Below, piece by piece: positions 37,233 through 48,316 of a DNA stretch of 64,000 nucleotides. The stretch is taken from the NCBI RefSeq assembly GCF_026626665.1, contig NZ_JAPNKE010000002.1:538501-602500 (forward strand). The letters are read 5' to 3'. Both the position numbers and the translations under genes were made by a program. The notes under the pieces were generated by a model. That model saw only the letters and a program-made list of their open reading frames with translations, had not been told where the DNA came from and did no database searches. The DNA is from Nannocystis pusilla (GTDB lineage Bacteria; Myxococcota_A; Polyangia; Nannocystales; Nannocystaceae). How positions within the stretch are numbered: the stretch's first letter is position 1; each line of letters begins with the position of its first letter.

Positions 37233-38030
37233 CTAGCTCTCGCAGTCGTAGACCGCGCAGCCGACAGCGGCGACGATCATGCCGCCGCAAACGACGCTCT
37301 CTTTGATGCATGTGCCCGCAAGCGGCGCAAACCAGGTCGCCGCGAGCGTGCACGTCACGGCAGATGCTCCGCAGGCTGCCCCCATAGCGAGGATACTTTT
37401 GGTGCCGCGAGGGCGGGGTACCACGGAGGCCAGCATGAGCTCGGCCATTGCTTGAGCCTCCGTAGTGCTGGCCGTGCCAGCGAGCGCGAACATCAAGACA
37501 TGAGCGTCAGACCATCCTGTGGAAGTCGTGAGAACTGATTCAAACTCAGCGTTCAGAAGCCGTGCATCCCCGGTTTCGGCCAGAACTTCGCCGGACAAGT
37601 CGAGCTCCACGAAGGCCGATTCGCTGGGCGTCTCGGCGCCGAACACGGTGGACCCCGTGAGAGGCTCGGCACCGGCATCATCGACGATAGAGACCCGGGA
37701 CACTACGCCGACCCCGGGGTATCTGCCGACGAGTTCCAAGAAAGACCGGCCGCTCTCGTGGTTGAAGTTGATGTGCAGCATGCTGCCATCCGGCTCGGCG
37801 AGCTCCAGCGCGACGCGTTGGTCGGCGCATCTGGCCTCCAATCGAGCTGTGCCCTTGGTCCCGCTGAGCGTGAGCCCGTCTACATCGATAGAGTAGCCGA
37901 GGCTGATTGCCGCATGCGAAAGCCGGGACAACGCCATAGAACACGGCGGTGTCGGCGTCCTGATCTCGCCAGCGGCGGGCGCCGGTTCCAGGAGAAGGAG
38001 GGAGAGGATGGAGACGCTGAGTGACATCAT
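37233..38030 (-). CDS. Exported protein with Cys-rich hydrophobic C-terminus
   Basis: 265 residues. A signal peptide MMSLSVSILSLLLLEPAPAAG is followed by a soluble beta-rich middle (YSIDVDGLTLSGTKGTARLE; VSRVSIVDDAGAEPL). The last 60 residues are hydrophobic with several Cys: AMGAACGASAVTCTLAATWF, then GTCIKESVVCGGM and GCAVYDCES at the very end. Such a tail recalls small two-peptide or circular-bacteriocin-like ends, or a membrane hairpin, but the whole protein is larger than a bacteriocin. It sits two bases before the four-TM protein gene, which could be a cognate transporter or immunity partner; this is a guess from position only. Confidence 0.6.
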   Translation of the reverse strand: MMSLSVSILSLLLLEPAPAAGEIRTPTPPCSMALSRLSHAAISLGYSIDVDGLTLSGTKGTARLEARCADQRVALELAEPDGSMLHINFNHESGRSFLELVGRYPGVGVVSRVSIVDDAGAEPLTGSTVFGAETPSESAFVELDLSGEVLAETGDARLLNAEFESVLTTSTGWSDAHVLMFALAGTASTTEAQAMAELMLASVVPRPRGTKSILAMGAACGASAVTCTLAATWFAPLAGTCIKESVVCGGMIVAAVGCAVYDCES

Positions 38031-38544
38031 GCACTTGTACGAAATAGAGACGGGCGGACTCAGCGCGGCAGAGCCAAAGCCTGAAGGGTGCTCCCGCGGA
38101 AGATGGCGACATCACCGCATTGATCTGCGCGGGCGGCGGCAGGATACTGCCGGGGCCAGCTCAGCACGCGTAAGCGGCGATGCGGCGTCGTGGCCGGTCC
38201 CAGCTCGCGCGCCGCCTTGTATGTCTCCTCATACCATTCCAGGACAGTCCAGGCGCGGGCGGTCAAGCCAGCTCGACCGCCGGGGCCACCCTGCCTCTGC
38301 GCCGCGGAAGAGGGCGGCGAGAGCGACGTGGGTCGGCTCGGCCCGACCTCGTCACGCGGACGGTGACGCCCGGCCCCTGCCGCCGCGGGTGGTCGCCGCC
38401 GGTCGCCGAGGTCGGAGTGCGCGATCTCGCACTCTCTTCCTTGATGGCCGCAGTAGCCAGCGATTTCGCCGTCCTGAGCGAGGCGCGGGCAAATTCGCAA
38501 GGGCCGTCAAGTCGAGGGGCCCGGGCTGGGCTACGTCTCGGAGC
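38031..38544. other. 514-bp stretch without a convincing gene
   Basis: It contains Arg-rich open frames in both directions with no domain. It is divergent between the exported-protein operon and the AraC-type regulator. Promoters for both are expected here; no operator repeat recognised. Confidence 0.4.
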
Positions 38545-39470
38545 GTGAAGGCGGAGACGCAAACCTTCTACGAGGCGGCGGTGCTGCGCACGGTCGTCCA
38601 GATCTCGCAGACGCTCGACCAGGCCCTCGATCTGGCCGCGCTGGCCCGCGGGGCCGCGCTGTCGCCGTTTCACTTCCACCGGGTGTTCCGCGGCATGGTC
38701 GGCGAGACCCCGCTGGAGATGCACCGGCGCCTGCGACTCGAGCGGGCCGCGCGGGCGCTGCTGACGAGCGACGTCGGGGTCACCGCGGTCGCGTTCGACG
38801 CCGGCTACGAGACCCACGAGGCCTTCACCCGCGCCTTTCGTCAGGCCTACGGCGCGTCGCCCTCGGCGTTCCGCCACGGCGTCACCGATCCGAAGACCGG
38901 CTGCGTGCGTCCGCCGCAGGCCGAGCTCGCCGCGCCGTCGGGGGTGCATTATTGCGACGACCCGGCGCGCGCGCTCACTGTTCACATTGCCACCAAGGAG
39001 TCCATCATGCATGTCGACATCGAGACCAAGCCCGCGCTGCGGGTCGCCACCGTGACCCACGTCGGTCCCTACAATCGCATCTCCGAGGCCTTCGCCCGCC
39101 TGGGGGCGCTCGCCGGGCCGGCCGGGCTGTTCGCGACCCCCGCGGCGGCGATGGTCGCCATCTATTACGACGACCCGGAGGTCACTCCGCCCGAGCAGCT
39201 GCGCTCGGACGCCGGCCTGGTGGTCCCCGAGGGCGTGGACCTGCCCGCCGGCCTCGGCGAGCAGCGCCTCCCCGCCGGTCGCTACGCGCGGACGACCCAC
39301 ATCGGCCCGTACACCCAGCTAGGCGACGCCTGGTCGCGGCTGATGGGCGAATGGCTGCCGCGCAGCGGCAGCGGGTGGGCGAGGGCCACAGCTACGAGGT
39401 GTATCGCAACAACCCCACCAATGCGCCGCCCGAGCAATTGCACACCGAGCTCTTTCTGCCGCTCGCGTGA
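38545..39470 (+). CDS. AraC-family regulator with GyrI-like domain
   Basis: About 308 residues from GTG 38545 (MKAETQTFYEAAVLRTVV). Two AraC helix-turn-helices are clear: LDLAALARGAALSPFHFHRV and LTSDVGVTAVAFDAGYETHE, ending FRQAYGASPSAFR. After about residue 150 a GyrI/SbmC-like ligand-binding domain follows (VDIETKPALRVATVTHVGPY; LPAGRYARTTHIGPYTQLGD). Near 39370 the frame changes; restoring one C gives SGQRVGEGHSYEVYRNNPTN and the normal end LHTELFLPLA. Rob/SoxS-like regulators of this build sense amphipathic small molecules. No target gene is obvious. Earlier in-frame starts back to 38008 give a low-quality extension. Confidence 0.85.
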
Positions 39471-39581
39471 ACGGTGGCTGCCGCGTCAGCGAACGCAGAC
39501 GCAGGGCCGCGCGAGCTGCCCGACCGTCGCCCACCGAGCGCTGTCGCGTGCTAACTTCGCCGCCACTGCGGAGGCGCGAAC

Positions 39582-39893
39582 ATGTCGGTCAACCTGGAAT
39601 TCGTGGCCAAGGTCGGGAAATGGCCGCGCGAGCGTGAGGACGAGGTGTTCGCCGCTCTGAAGGCGTGGGCCTACGAGGACGAGGGGCTCGACAAGCGGGA
39701 GGTGATCGTCGACATCCTCGGCGGCGGCCCGCGCAACCCGATCGTCCGCATGGAGGCGTACACCACCGGGCCTGTCATCATCAGCGGGTTCGGCGACTGG
39801 TCGGTGGCCGCGGAGGCGCGCCTGCGCAAGCGGGTCGCCGAGGCCGGCGGTGAGGACGTGAGCCTCAGGTTCACGTTTCCGGACGAGGAGTGA
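39582..39893 (+). CDS. Hypothetical protein, 103 aa
   Basis: A small soluble protein with a clean alternating pattern: MSVNLEFVAKVGKWPRERED, EVFAALKAWAYEDEG, VIVDILGGGPRNPIVRMEAY and a charged C-terminus SLRFTFPDEE. Probably a small alpha/beta fold. It overlaps the end of the methylase gene on the other strand by 23 bases. Family not recognised. Confidence 0.65.
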   Translation: MSVNLEFVAKVGKWPREREDEVFAALKAWAYEDEGLDKREVIVDILGGGPRNPIVRMEAYTTGPVIISGFGDWSVAAEARLRKRVAEAGGEDVSLRFTFPDEE

Positions 39894-42800
39894 CGGCCGC
39901 GCTCGCCGACTCCGCGCCGGCGCGCCGCTGATTCAGCGCCAGGAGGCGCCCCAGCAGCTCGTCGGCGAACGCGGCCGGCCACTCGAGGCGAATCGTCGGT
40001 CGGGTGATTCGCCCGCCCTCGTCGCGCGTGCGAAACGCCGCCTCGGCCCGCGCCGCCAGGTCGGCCCAGCCGTACGCCGCCAGCGCTGCCCGGTCGAGCG
40101 CCGCGTGCAGCTCGCGCAGCTCGGCGATGTCGCCGGCGCGCTCGTCCGGGTCGTGGAAGCGGTTGTAGAGGCTCGTCAGGCCGTGGCCGCCGGCGAGCAT
40201 GCAGCGGCGCCGGCATTCGTCGTAGCGCCGCCCGGCCTCCGCCAGCGCGGGAGAATGTCGCCACCCGGCCGGGAACGGGAACGTCTCGAAGCAATCGGAG
40301 GGGTTGTAGCGCGGGTCGGCCCGCAGGCTCGAGCTGTGCGTCAATGCCCATAGCTCGTGGACGCGCGACTGCAGCAGCGCCAGCGACGCGTGGTCGTCGA
40401 AGGTGAAGACATTGAGCGCGTTGGTGAACACCGCGCGGGCCTCGACCAGCGCGAACGTGACGTACTTGGCGACCACGGGGCACACGAGCACCGCGGCCTT
40501 GCCCGCGATCGCCCGGTACAGGCCGACGCAGGCCTCGTTGTACAGCCACCAGCGCTCGCGCCGGGCCTTGCGCTTGTCCGTCGCCCGGCGCGGCAACACC
40601 CGCTCGCGGACGATCGCCATGCAGCGCTCGAACCGCTCGGCCTCGGCCAGGCCGAGCCCGGTGGAATTGATGATGAAGCCCGCCGGCCGCTGCTGCGGCG
40701 ACGCCGTGAAGTTGCTGGCGTTCAACACCGGCCAGATGCAGGCCGCCTCGTGCGGCGCGGCGCGGACGATGGCGTCGCGCTGCTCGACCGTCAGCAAGAA
40801 GCCGGTGCCGCCGAAGTCGACGCCCTTGTAGCTCTCCTCCGCGCGCTCGCGCAGGCGCACCGCCGTCCACGCCGCCCGCGGCCGCCGCAGGTCGGCCCCG
40901 ATCTCCGCGACCACCTCGCCGTCGAGCCGGCGCTCGCCCGGGTCGCCGCCCTTGCGGACGAACACGTGCGCCACGCGGACGTTGGCGCTCCCGTCCCACT
41001 CGGCGCTGCGCACCGCCTCGTAGACGATTCCCCCGGCGCGCAGCAGCGGCCCCAGCCCGGTCTCGCGGGTGTCGGCCTCGGCGATCGAATTGGTGGTGAC
41101 GAAGCCGAGCGTGCCGCCGCGGCGCAGCAGCGCGAACGATCGGCGCAGGAAGTAGGCTGCGAGGTCGCTGTTGCCGTGCGAGCCCGGGTAGCAGCGCAGC
41201 AGCCAATCGCGGTAGCGGTCGCCGAACGCGCGGCTGATGCGATTGCCCCAGAAGAACGGCGGGTTGCCGACGAAGCAGTCGAAGCCGGGATCGTCGCGGG
41301 CGAACACCGCCGGGAATTCGAGCGCCCAGTGGAATGGCAGCACTGCGGGCGCATGGCCGGCGAGCCCGGCCGCCAGCCGATCGAGCGCCGCCAGGGCGTG
41401 GAGGTCGCCGCGCCGCGCCGGCTCGACGGTCGCGCGCGCCAGCCGGTCGCGCTGCTCCTCGCGCCGCCGCTCGCCGTCGTGGGCGAAGAACACCGCGATC
41501 GCTGCATCGCCGATCCGGCGCGCCCGCTCGCGCATCGAGGCATGCTCGTGGTCGGCCGGCGGACCCGCTCCCGCCGGGGAATGTTCGCAGTCTCCGACGC
41601 CCGGCGCGGTCGAGCCCGTGCGCGCGGGCGTCGTGAAATGCAGGGAGTCCATCGCACCGGCGGCTCGCGGCTCACGGGCCCGCGCGAGGTCCGAGGAATG
41701 CACGCAGTCCGGGGCGCCGACGGCGGCCGGCAGGTCCACGGACCGAGGTTCCAGCCATTGCGACGAGGGGCCTCCTCCGTCGCCGTCCCACGAAAACGCG
41801 GCGATCTGCGCCGGACTCAGCCCGACCAGCGCGTCGCCGCAGCGCACCGCCGACGCCATGAACGGGCCGGGCGGTCCCTCGGCGCCGGTCAGCAGCCACA
41901 GCGACAGCCGCGCCAGGTGCACGGCGCACGGGTCCTTGTCGACGCCGTGCAGACAGTGCAGGGCGACCTCGCGCCGCGCCAGCGCCCCGGCGTCGACGCC
42001 CGGCGCAATCACCACACCGTGATCGCGCCACGCCTGCTCGAGCCGCTCGCCGAGCTGGCGGCAGGCCGCCAGCAGGAACGCGCCGCAACCGGCCGCCGGA
42101 TCGCACAGCTTCAATGCCAGCAGCCGCGCCGGGGTCGGACGCTCGCCCAGCGCCGCCAGTATTGGCCGCAGGGCGGTGCGCACGATCGGGTCGGCCAGCC
42201 CGCGCGGCGTGTAATGAGCGCCCGCCCGCCGCCGCTCCTCGCCCGGCCGCCAATACAGCGAGCCCGGCGGCAGCCCTGGACGGCTCGCGCCCCGCCGCGT
42301 TCGCCGACCGCCGCCAGCACGTCCTCGGGCCGGTCGGCGCCCGCGAGCGCCCGCTGCAGCGATGCGTCGAGCACGAGCCCGGCCGCCGCGCACCGGCGCC
42401 CGCGCACGCCTGGCGCATGAGCCAGGATCTCGCTCAGATCGACGACCACGGGCCCCGGGCGCGCCATCAGCCCCGGCCCACGCGTGCGCGTCAGGCGGTA
42501 GTCCATCAGCGATTCATGGACCCCGCCGAGCGCCTCGAGGTCGAGCGCGCCGTACCACTCCTGGGACTCTCCACGCCCAGCAGGGCCCGCAGGGCTCGCC
42601 GTACGCCGGGGTCGTTCGCGCCCGCGGACGCGAAGGACAGCGCCTCGCCGCCGAGCTCGCGGACCCGCGCGAGCAGCTCCTCCCAGGACGCGTGCCGCTG
42701 TTCGGGACCCTTCGGGTCGCCGGGAGCGTCCGCGTCGAGGCGCGCCGCCAGGTCGAACAGCGAATCACCACACATGAGGCCGCGGGCCTCCGCGTGCAGG

Positions 42801-42988
42801 CGAAACACCAGCCGCGTCACCAGCCCGGTGAGGCCGCGTTGCAGCGGCCGCAGGTCGTCGTCCGGGCCCGGCGCCGCGGCAGGGATGCCGCCCACGAGCT
42901 CGCGGAGGGCCTGCAGCGCCATCTCGGCGAGCGCCGGCGATCGCCGCGCGGACGCGACGAGCTCGGAGCGTCTGCCGGAGCGGGACAA
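39871..42988 (-). CDS. Eco57I-like adenine methyltransferase / possible type IIG enzyme
   Basis: About 1039 residues, read through one missing C near 42562 (QEWYGALDLEALGGVHESLM follows) and one missing G near 42293 (SRPGLPPGSLYWRPG follows). The methylase core shows HYTPRGLADPIV (the YTP start of the domain), motif I LCDPAAGCGAFLLAACR for S-adenosylmethionine, and the adenine-specific motif IV FVGNPPFFWGN. The C-terminal part (SCIWPVLNASNF-like strand, then NSTGLGLAEAERFERCMAIV and YNPSDCFETFPFPAGW) is a target-recognition-like domain. No PD-(D/E)XK nuclease motif is evident, so it may be a methylase only. No separate restriction gene adjoins. Convergent with the small gene at 39582. Confidence 0.75.
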
Positions 42989-43754
42989 GGGCCCGGCAGA
43001 GTATCATGGGACCGGCCTCCGCGGCGCGGCGCCGCCGGGACACTGCATTGGCCGCGTACGATTCGCGGCCGCGTCCGGCTCGCCGCGAATGTCGGCAGCA
43101 GCCTGCGTCGCCCGCGCAAAATTCCCCAAGGGTCGACCGGGGGCTGTTCCGCGGTAAACCCGATGCGCTTACAAGGATCGTGAATACCGCGTGTCCGCCG
43201 ATGGAAGGGGGCGCGGACATTTGACCGCGAGGACGTCCACGCCCAATACGGCCGGCCGTCCCGCCCGAGTCCCCGCCAGAACCCGGTTGTACGACCGTTC
43301 TGGGCCGTTCGGCGCTCCGGCAGGCGGCCCGCGGTCCGCGCGGAGACGAGGAGATCTCGCCGGGTGTCCGTTCCAGATCCGTGCGGCCAATCACAGAATC
43401 TGAGTGCATGGGCTCGGCTCCGCCCCTCGTCGCCGCGTCCCCCGAACTAGCGACGCGGTCTCGCGTCGCTCGCGCAAAGGTCGACACCCCTCATTGCGAC
43501 GCGTCACCGTCGGTGTTGTCTAGTTGCGCGCCTCGTCGCGTCGCCGAGCGTCGCCTCCTTATACGCCGACTCGAGCGGCGCGGCGGTCCGGGAGCGCGCA
43601 ATGTCATGACATCGCGCCGCACCGCTCTGTCCGGCGGCCGCGCGGCCGATCGAGGTGCGCACAATCGCCGCTTGCCCGCGGGAACCACGGCTCCTAGTTT
43701 GCCGTTGCATCGTCGGCAAAACCACGCAGTGCGTGAAAGGGAGGGTGAGGATTC
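42989..43754. other. 766-bp leader region before the eCIS operon
   Basis: It lies between the divergent methylase gene and the sheath gene. Frames here are Arg/Pro-rich and not gene-like. It should contain the eCIS promoter. The last part has a good ribosome site (GAGGGTGAGG at 43741-43750) four bases before the sheath ATG. No operator, riboswitch or RNA gene recognised. Confidence 0.5.
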
Positions 43755-46015
43755 ATGGTTGCATTGACGTATCCTGGTGTATACATTCAAGAGGTCCCCT
43801 CGGGTGTACGCACGATCACGGGGGTCTCGACCTCCACCGCGCTGTTCGTCGGTCGCACCGAGCGCGGCGTGATGAACAAGCCGACGCGAGTGTTCAATTC
43901 ACCGAGTTCACGCGGTTCTTCGGCGCCGGGACCGAGGAGAGCGAGCTGGCGACCGCGGTGCGCCTGTTCTTCGCCAACGGCGGCACGGTGGCGATCATCA
44001 CCCGGATCTCCGATACCGCGGCGACGAAGGCCTCGGTCACGCTCAAGAGCCTCGGCAACAGCGACGTCCTCAGGGTCACTTCCCGCGAGGCCGGCGCCCG
44101 CGGCGGTGAGCTGCGGGTGGCCGTCGACTACGCGACCCCGACCCCCGACGAGACGTTCAACCTGCGGGTCTTCCACGTCGATCTGACGAGCCTGCAGGAG
44201 ACCGAACTCGAGGTCCACTCGAACCTGAGCATGCGGCCCGGCGATCCGCGGTTCGTCGACGACATCGTCGGCCAGAACTCGGCGCTCGTGACCGCCGAGC
44301 GCTTGGCCGTGGCGCTGGGCAACGGCTTCTCGGTCGGTGCTCGCGTCGTCGACGGCACGACGTTCGCCGACGCGGCCATCCCCGACGGCTCGTCCCTGCG
44401 GATCTCCGTGAACGGCGGGAGTCCGACCACCCACGTCTTCAATACTGCCACCAATACGTTCACGCCCGGCCTCCCGGCAGGGATCGCGCCGGGCGTCGTC
44501 GAAGCCGGCACCGGCAAGGTCCTCTTCACGCTCACGGCGACGACCAGCACCGTGCAGGTGATCCCGTCCGACAGCGCCAACGACATCGCCACGTACATGC
44601 AGATGGGGGCCGCGCGGGGCGGTCTGGAGCAGTCCCCGTACGGCGCGCAGCGCCCGGCGCCGTCCGGCCTGTTCACGACGATCAGCCACGCCAACCTCGG
44701 CGAATTCGCCGCCCTCGATCAGGATGACTTCGACGGCGAGGACGAGATCGACATCGAGGTCGACGGCGTCACGCTCGAGGACTTCAACCTCAACACGACC
44801 GGCACCGGCCTGTTCTACAAGGGCAACGTCAGCCCGGTCGACTCGCTGCTGAACGTGCAGGAGAAGCTGCACGTCCTCGCGGCCCAGTTCAACACGAAGG
44901 CCCAGGCCAAGGCCAACTTCGCCTGGCGAGCCCACGTCGAGGGCTACACGCTGGTGTTCCGGCGCCTGAACGGCGGCGCCAACCTCGGTCTGGGCGCGAC
45001 GGCGATCTCGGCCAGCGCAGGGCTGTTCGACGGCGCCGGATTCACCGACGCCGGCAACGTCCGCTACTACAGCCTCGGGACCAGCGGCGCCGGTACGTAT
45101 CAATCGGGCACTGACGGCGTCGACGGCGGGCGGCCGACCCCGACCGACTACGCCGCGGCTTACGAGCTCATCGACCGCGAGGTCGACATCTTCAACATCC
45201 TCGTCCTGCCGCGCGACGCTGCGGCCACCGACGCCCACCGCCTCGAGCTGTGGGGCCCGGCGAGCGTGTTCTGCCAGCGCCGGCGCGCCGTGCTGATCGT
45301 CGATCCGCCGAGCACCTGGGTCACCGCGTCCGACGTCACCGCCGGCATCGGCGGCCTGCGCATCGGCCTCGTCAAGGATCACAGCGTGCTGTACTGGCCG
45401 CGGCTGTACGCCCTCAACGAGTTCAACCTCGTCAAGCCCGTCGACCCGAGCGGCGCGATGGCCGGCGTGTGGGCCCGCACCGACGGCCAGCGCGGCGTGT
45501 GGAAGGCGCCCGCCGGGCTGGAGGCCGACATCCGCGGGATCCTCGGCACCGAGCGGCAGCTCTCCGATCCGGAGAACGGCGCCCTCAACCCCGAGGCGGC
45601 CAACGCCATTCGCGTGCTGCCGAGCGGCATCGTCAGCTGGGGCGCGCGGACGATGGACGGCTACGACAACTCGGGCAGCGAATACAGGTACGTCCCGGTC
45701 CGCCGGCTCGCCCTGTACCTCGCCGAGAGCCTGCGGCGCGGCCTGCAGTTCGCCGTGTTCGAGCCCAACGACGAGCCGCTGTGGGCCCAGATCCGCCTCG
45801 CCGCCGGCGCCTTCATGCACGGCCTGTTCCGCCAGGGCGCGTTCCAGGGCCAGAAGAAGTCCGACGCCTACTTCGTGAAGGTCGATGCCGAGACCACCAC
45901 GCAGAACGACATCAACCTCGGCATCGTCAACGTGATCGTGGGCTTCGCCCCGCTCAAACCGGCTGAGTTCGTGGTCGTCCAGCTCAAGCAGATCGCCGGC
46001 CAGATCCAGACCTGA
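43755..46015 (+). CDS. eCIS contractile tail sheath protein
   Basis: About 753 residues. The start MVALTYPGVYIQEVPSGVRT is the classic sheath N-terminus that links neighbouring subunits. One base is missing near 43896, after which TEFTRFFGAGTEES continues the same protein. The middle (about residues 110-500) is a large insertion domain, and the C-terminus is the conserved sheath core (YVPVRRLALYLAESLRRGLQ; FVVVQLKQIAGQIQ). It forms the contractile outer layer that drives the inner tube into a target. It corresponds to Afp2-4/Pvc2-4; only one sheath gene is seen here, whereas PVC and Afp have three. First gene of the operon. Confidence 0.9.
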
Positions 46016-46052
46016 GCGAGCGCAACCGACATTTCCGAGGAGAGTATCGACA

Positions 46053-46556
46053 ATGCCATGATCCACCGTCAACGCTCACCGGTTCGACCCGTACAAGAAC
46101 TTCAAGTTCAGGGTCAAGCGAGAGGACGGCACGGTCGTCGCGGGCGTCAGCAAGGTCTCGTCGCTCAAGCGGACCACCGAGGTCGTCAAGCACCGCGAGG
46201 GCGGCGATCCCAGCACGTCGCGCAAGTCGCCCGGGCGCACCGAGTTCGAGGCCATCACCCTCGAGCGCGGCGTCACCCACGACCGCGACTTCGAGAACTG
46301 GGCCAACCGGGTCCACAGCACCGAGGGCGACGGGGCGGTCTCGCTGCTCAACTTCCGCGAGAACCTGCGCATCGAGATGCTGAACCTGCAGGGCACCGTC
46401 GTCGCCGCGTACAACGTGTTCCGCTGCTGGGTCAGCTCGTACACGGCCCTGCCGGATCTCGACGCCAACGGCGACGCGGTCGCCATCCAGTCGATCGTGC
46501 TCGAGAACGAGGGCTGGGAGCGCGATCAGGACGTCGTCGAGGTCCTGGAGACCTGA
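46053..46556 (+). CDS. eCIS inner tube protein, start codon region anomalous
   Basis: The frame encodes STVNAHRFDPYKNFKFRVKR, then VSSLKRTTEVVKHREGGDPS and a C-terminus IVLENEGWERDQDVVEVLET, the typical Afp1/Pvc1 tube fold that stacks as hexameric rings inside the sheath. ATG 46053 is well placed after GAGGAG, but its third codon is TGA. A second ATG at 46058 is in another frame and would need one base removed before FDPYKN. No other start exists before the conserved region, so one sequence error or a true mutation must be assumed. Length (about 167 residues) is normal for tubes. Confidence 0.8.
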
Positions 46557-46657
46557 ACGGCGCGGTCGCATGAATCGCCCGGCCCTCGCGGCCGGGCGTG
46601 AGCGGGCAGGGGGCGCGCCACGAAGCGGCGCGCGGGTACGGCGTGGGGAGGGCGAGG

Positions 46658-47445
46658 ATGTTGGAGCTGACATTGAAGCCAGGTCTGGCGAATGGACGGA
46701 GGGCGCGCCTGCGCGAGCTCTGCGGCCACGACGAGAGCCTCGTGCGCGGCACCTCGAGCGCCGTCGCCGTCGCCTTGCTCGACCGGCTGCTCGTCTCCGG
46801 CTCCGACGACGCCGTCCCGCCCGGCGCTGCCGGCGACCTGGCGATCTGCGACCGCGATCGCCTGCTCGCCGCCGTCTATCGCGCCACCTTCGGCGACCGC
46901 ATCGACACCCGCGCCAGCTGCGTCCATTGCGGTCACCCCTTCGACCTGGAGTTCTCGCTCGCCGCCCTGCAGGACAGCCTCGTCGGTGAGGACCTGGCCG
47001 AAGGGCCAGACGGCTCGGGGCACTACCGCCTGGCCGACGGGCGGGTGTTTCGCCTGCCGAGCTGGCGGACGAGCAGGCCATCGCCGGCCTCGAACCTGCC
47101 GACGCCCGGCGCACCCTCGCTATCCGCTGCCTCGTCAGCGGCCATCCCGACGCCGATCCCGCCCCGCTGCTCGCCGCGCTCGAGCGGCAGGCGCCCGTCC
47201 TCGACCTCGAGCTCGACGCTCGCTGCCCCGAGTGCGAGCGCGACGGCCTCGTCCACTTCGACCTGCAATCCTTCCTGCTCGCCGCGCTCCAGCGCGAGGG
47301 GCAGTGGCTCGCCCGCGACGTGCATCGGATCGCCGTCGCCTATCACTGGTCGCACAAGGAGATCCTCGATCTCCCGCGCAGCCAGCGGCAGCTCCACGTC
47401 ACGCTGATCGAGGCCGACACGGCCGCGCGCCGGAGGCCGGCATGA
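46658..47445 (+). CDS. eCIS baseplate-assembly (T4 hub-chaperone-like) protein with Cys motifs
   Basis: About 262 residues from MLELTLKPGLANGRRARLRE. One G is missing near 47057, after RVFRLP; the protein continues ELADEQAIAGLEPADARRTL. Two Cys pairs (CVHCGHPFDLEF at about residue 89 and CPECERDGLVHFDL near 190) look like half-sites of zinc ribbons. The closing part VAYHWSHKEILDLPRSQRQL is conserved in tail-assembly proteins of this type. It resembles the T4-family baseplate hub assembly chaperones found in many eCIS loci, which would help build the baseplate and not remain in it. The stop overlaps the next ATG. Confidence 0.6.
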
Positions 47446-48301
47446 CCGAATTCACCGCACGCCTGCAGCGGCGCACGGAGGGTGGGGGAGCGGTGATGTT
47501 GCCGCACCTCTTCGAGCGGCCGAGCGACCCGCGCCTCGGCCCCGCCTCGCCCATGGGCGACCCCGGCGACGACGGCGGCGACGATTCGCTTGCGACCTGG
47601 CCCGCGCCGGTCGTCTCGGCGAGCGCGCCGCCGGCGTTCGCCTCTCCTCGCCGGTGGTCGAGCGCCGCCTCGAGCGGATCGTGGAGCGCACCCGCGACGT
47701 TCAGCCCGTCGCCGCCCGGCCCGCCATCACTCCTGAACCTGTCCGAAGAGACATTCATGCGACCGCGGCGCCGACCCCGGCGGGCGCCCCGCCGGTCGTC
47801 CAGTCGCTCGCGCCCGCGCCGGCCCGGACCCCCGCGCCGTCGACCCCGGCCGTCGCCGAACCTGTCCCTCAGGACATGATACCCCCGATCGCGGCCGACT
47901 CGCCGCGCCCGTCCACGCGACGGATCATCGCCGCCGAGCGGCCCGACGCGCCCAGGCTCGACCCCCGCCCGGCGAGCGTCACCGAGACCCGCGCCGAGGC
48001 TCTTCCGCCTGCGCGACCGCAGCCGCGAGCCACCACAGCACCCGCGATCGCGGCGACTCAGCCGGTCGCGCGCCTCGAGCCGCGGCCGCGCGACCCGGGC
48101 CCGCCCGTCGTCGTCGCGCCCGAGCCCGTCACTCCGCGCGTGGTGATCGGCAGCCTGCACATCGAGGTCGTGCGCGCCCCGGCGCCCGCGCCCACCCGGC
48201 GGGAAGCGCCCAAGCGCGAGCCTTCGCGGGCCGCCGCATCCGCGCCCGCGCCCGCCGGCGGCGCCCGCCGGCGCACCATCTTCGGCCTGGGGCAGCTCTG
48301 A
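47442..48301 (+). CDS. eCIS proline/alanine-rich protein, mostly disordered
   Basis: About 286 residues from ATG 47442 (MTEFTARLQRRTEGGGAVML), overlapping the previous stop. One C is missing near 47650, after which VVERRLERIVERTRDV continues. From residue 70 on it is dominated by Pro, Ala, Arg and Thr and has no fold I recognise, apart from one strand near the end, RVVIGSLHIEVV. The small protein at 51655 begins with a similar strand (LRIGSLSVRV). Proteins of this kind occur beside the terminator gene in eCIS loci; whether it is a length ruler, cargo adaptor or chaperone is unknown. Confidence 0.5.
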
Positions 48302-48316
48302 TCGACGGAGATTATC

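Noticed and set aside
38008..38544. Long N-terminal extension of the AraC regulator
   Set aside because: The extension is low-complexity Arg/Pro/Ala; the AraC domain begins shortly after GTG 38545.
40357..42420. 687-aa plus-strand frame over the methylase gene
   Set aside because: Arg/Gln/Val-rich shadow; motif I and NPPF are on the minus strand.
43787..46072. 761-aa open frame antisense to the sheath gene
   Set aside because: Shadow of a high-GC gene; no domain, and the sheath on the other strand is clear.
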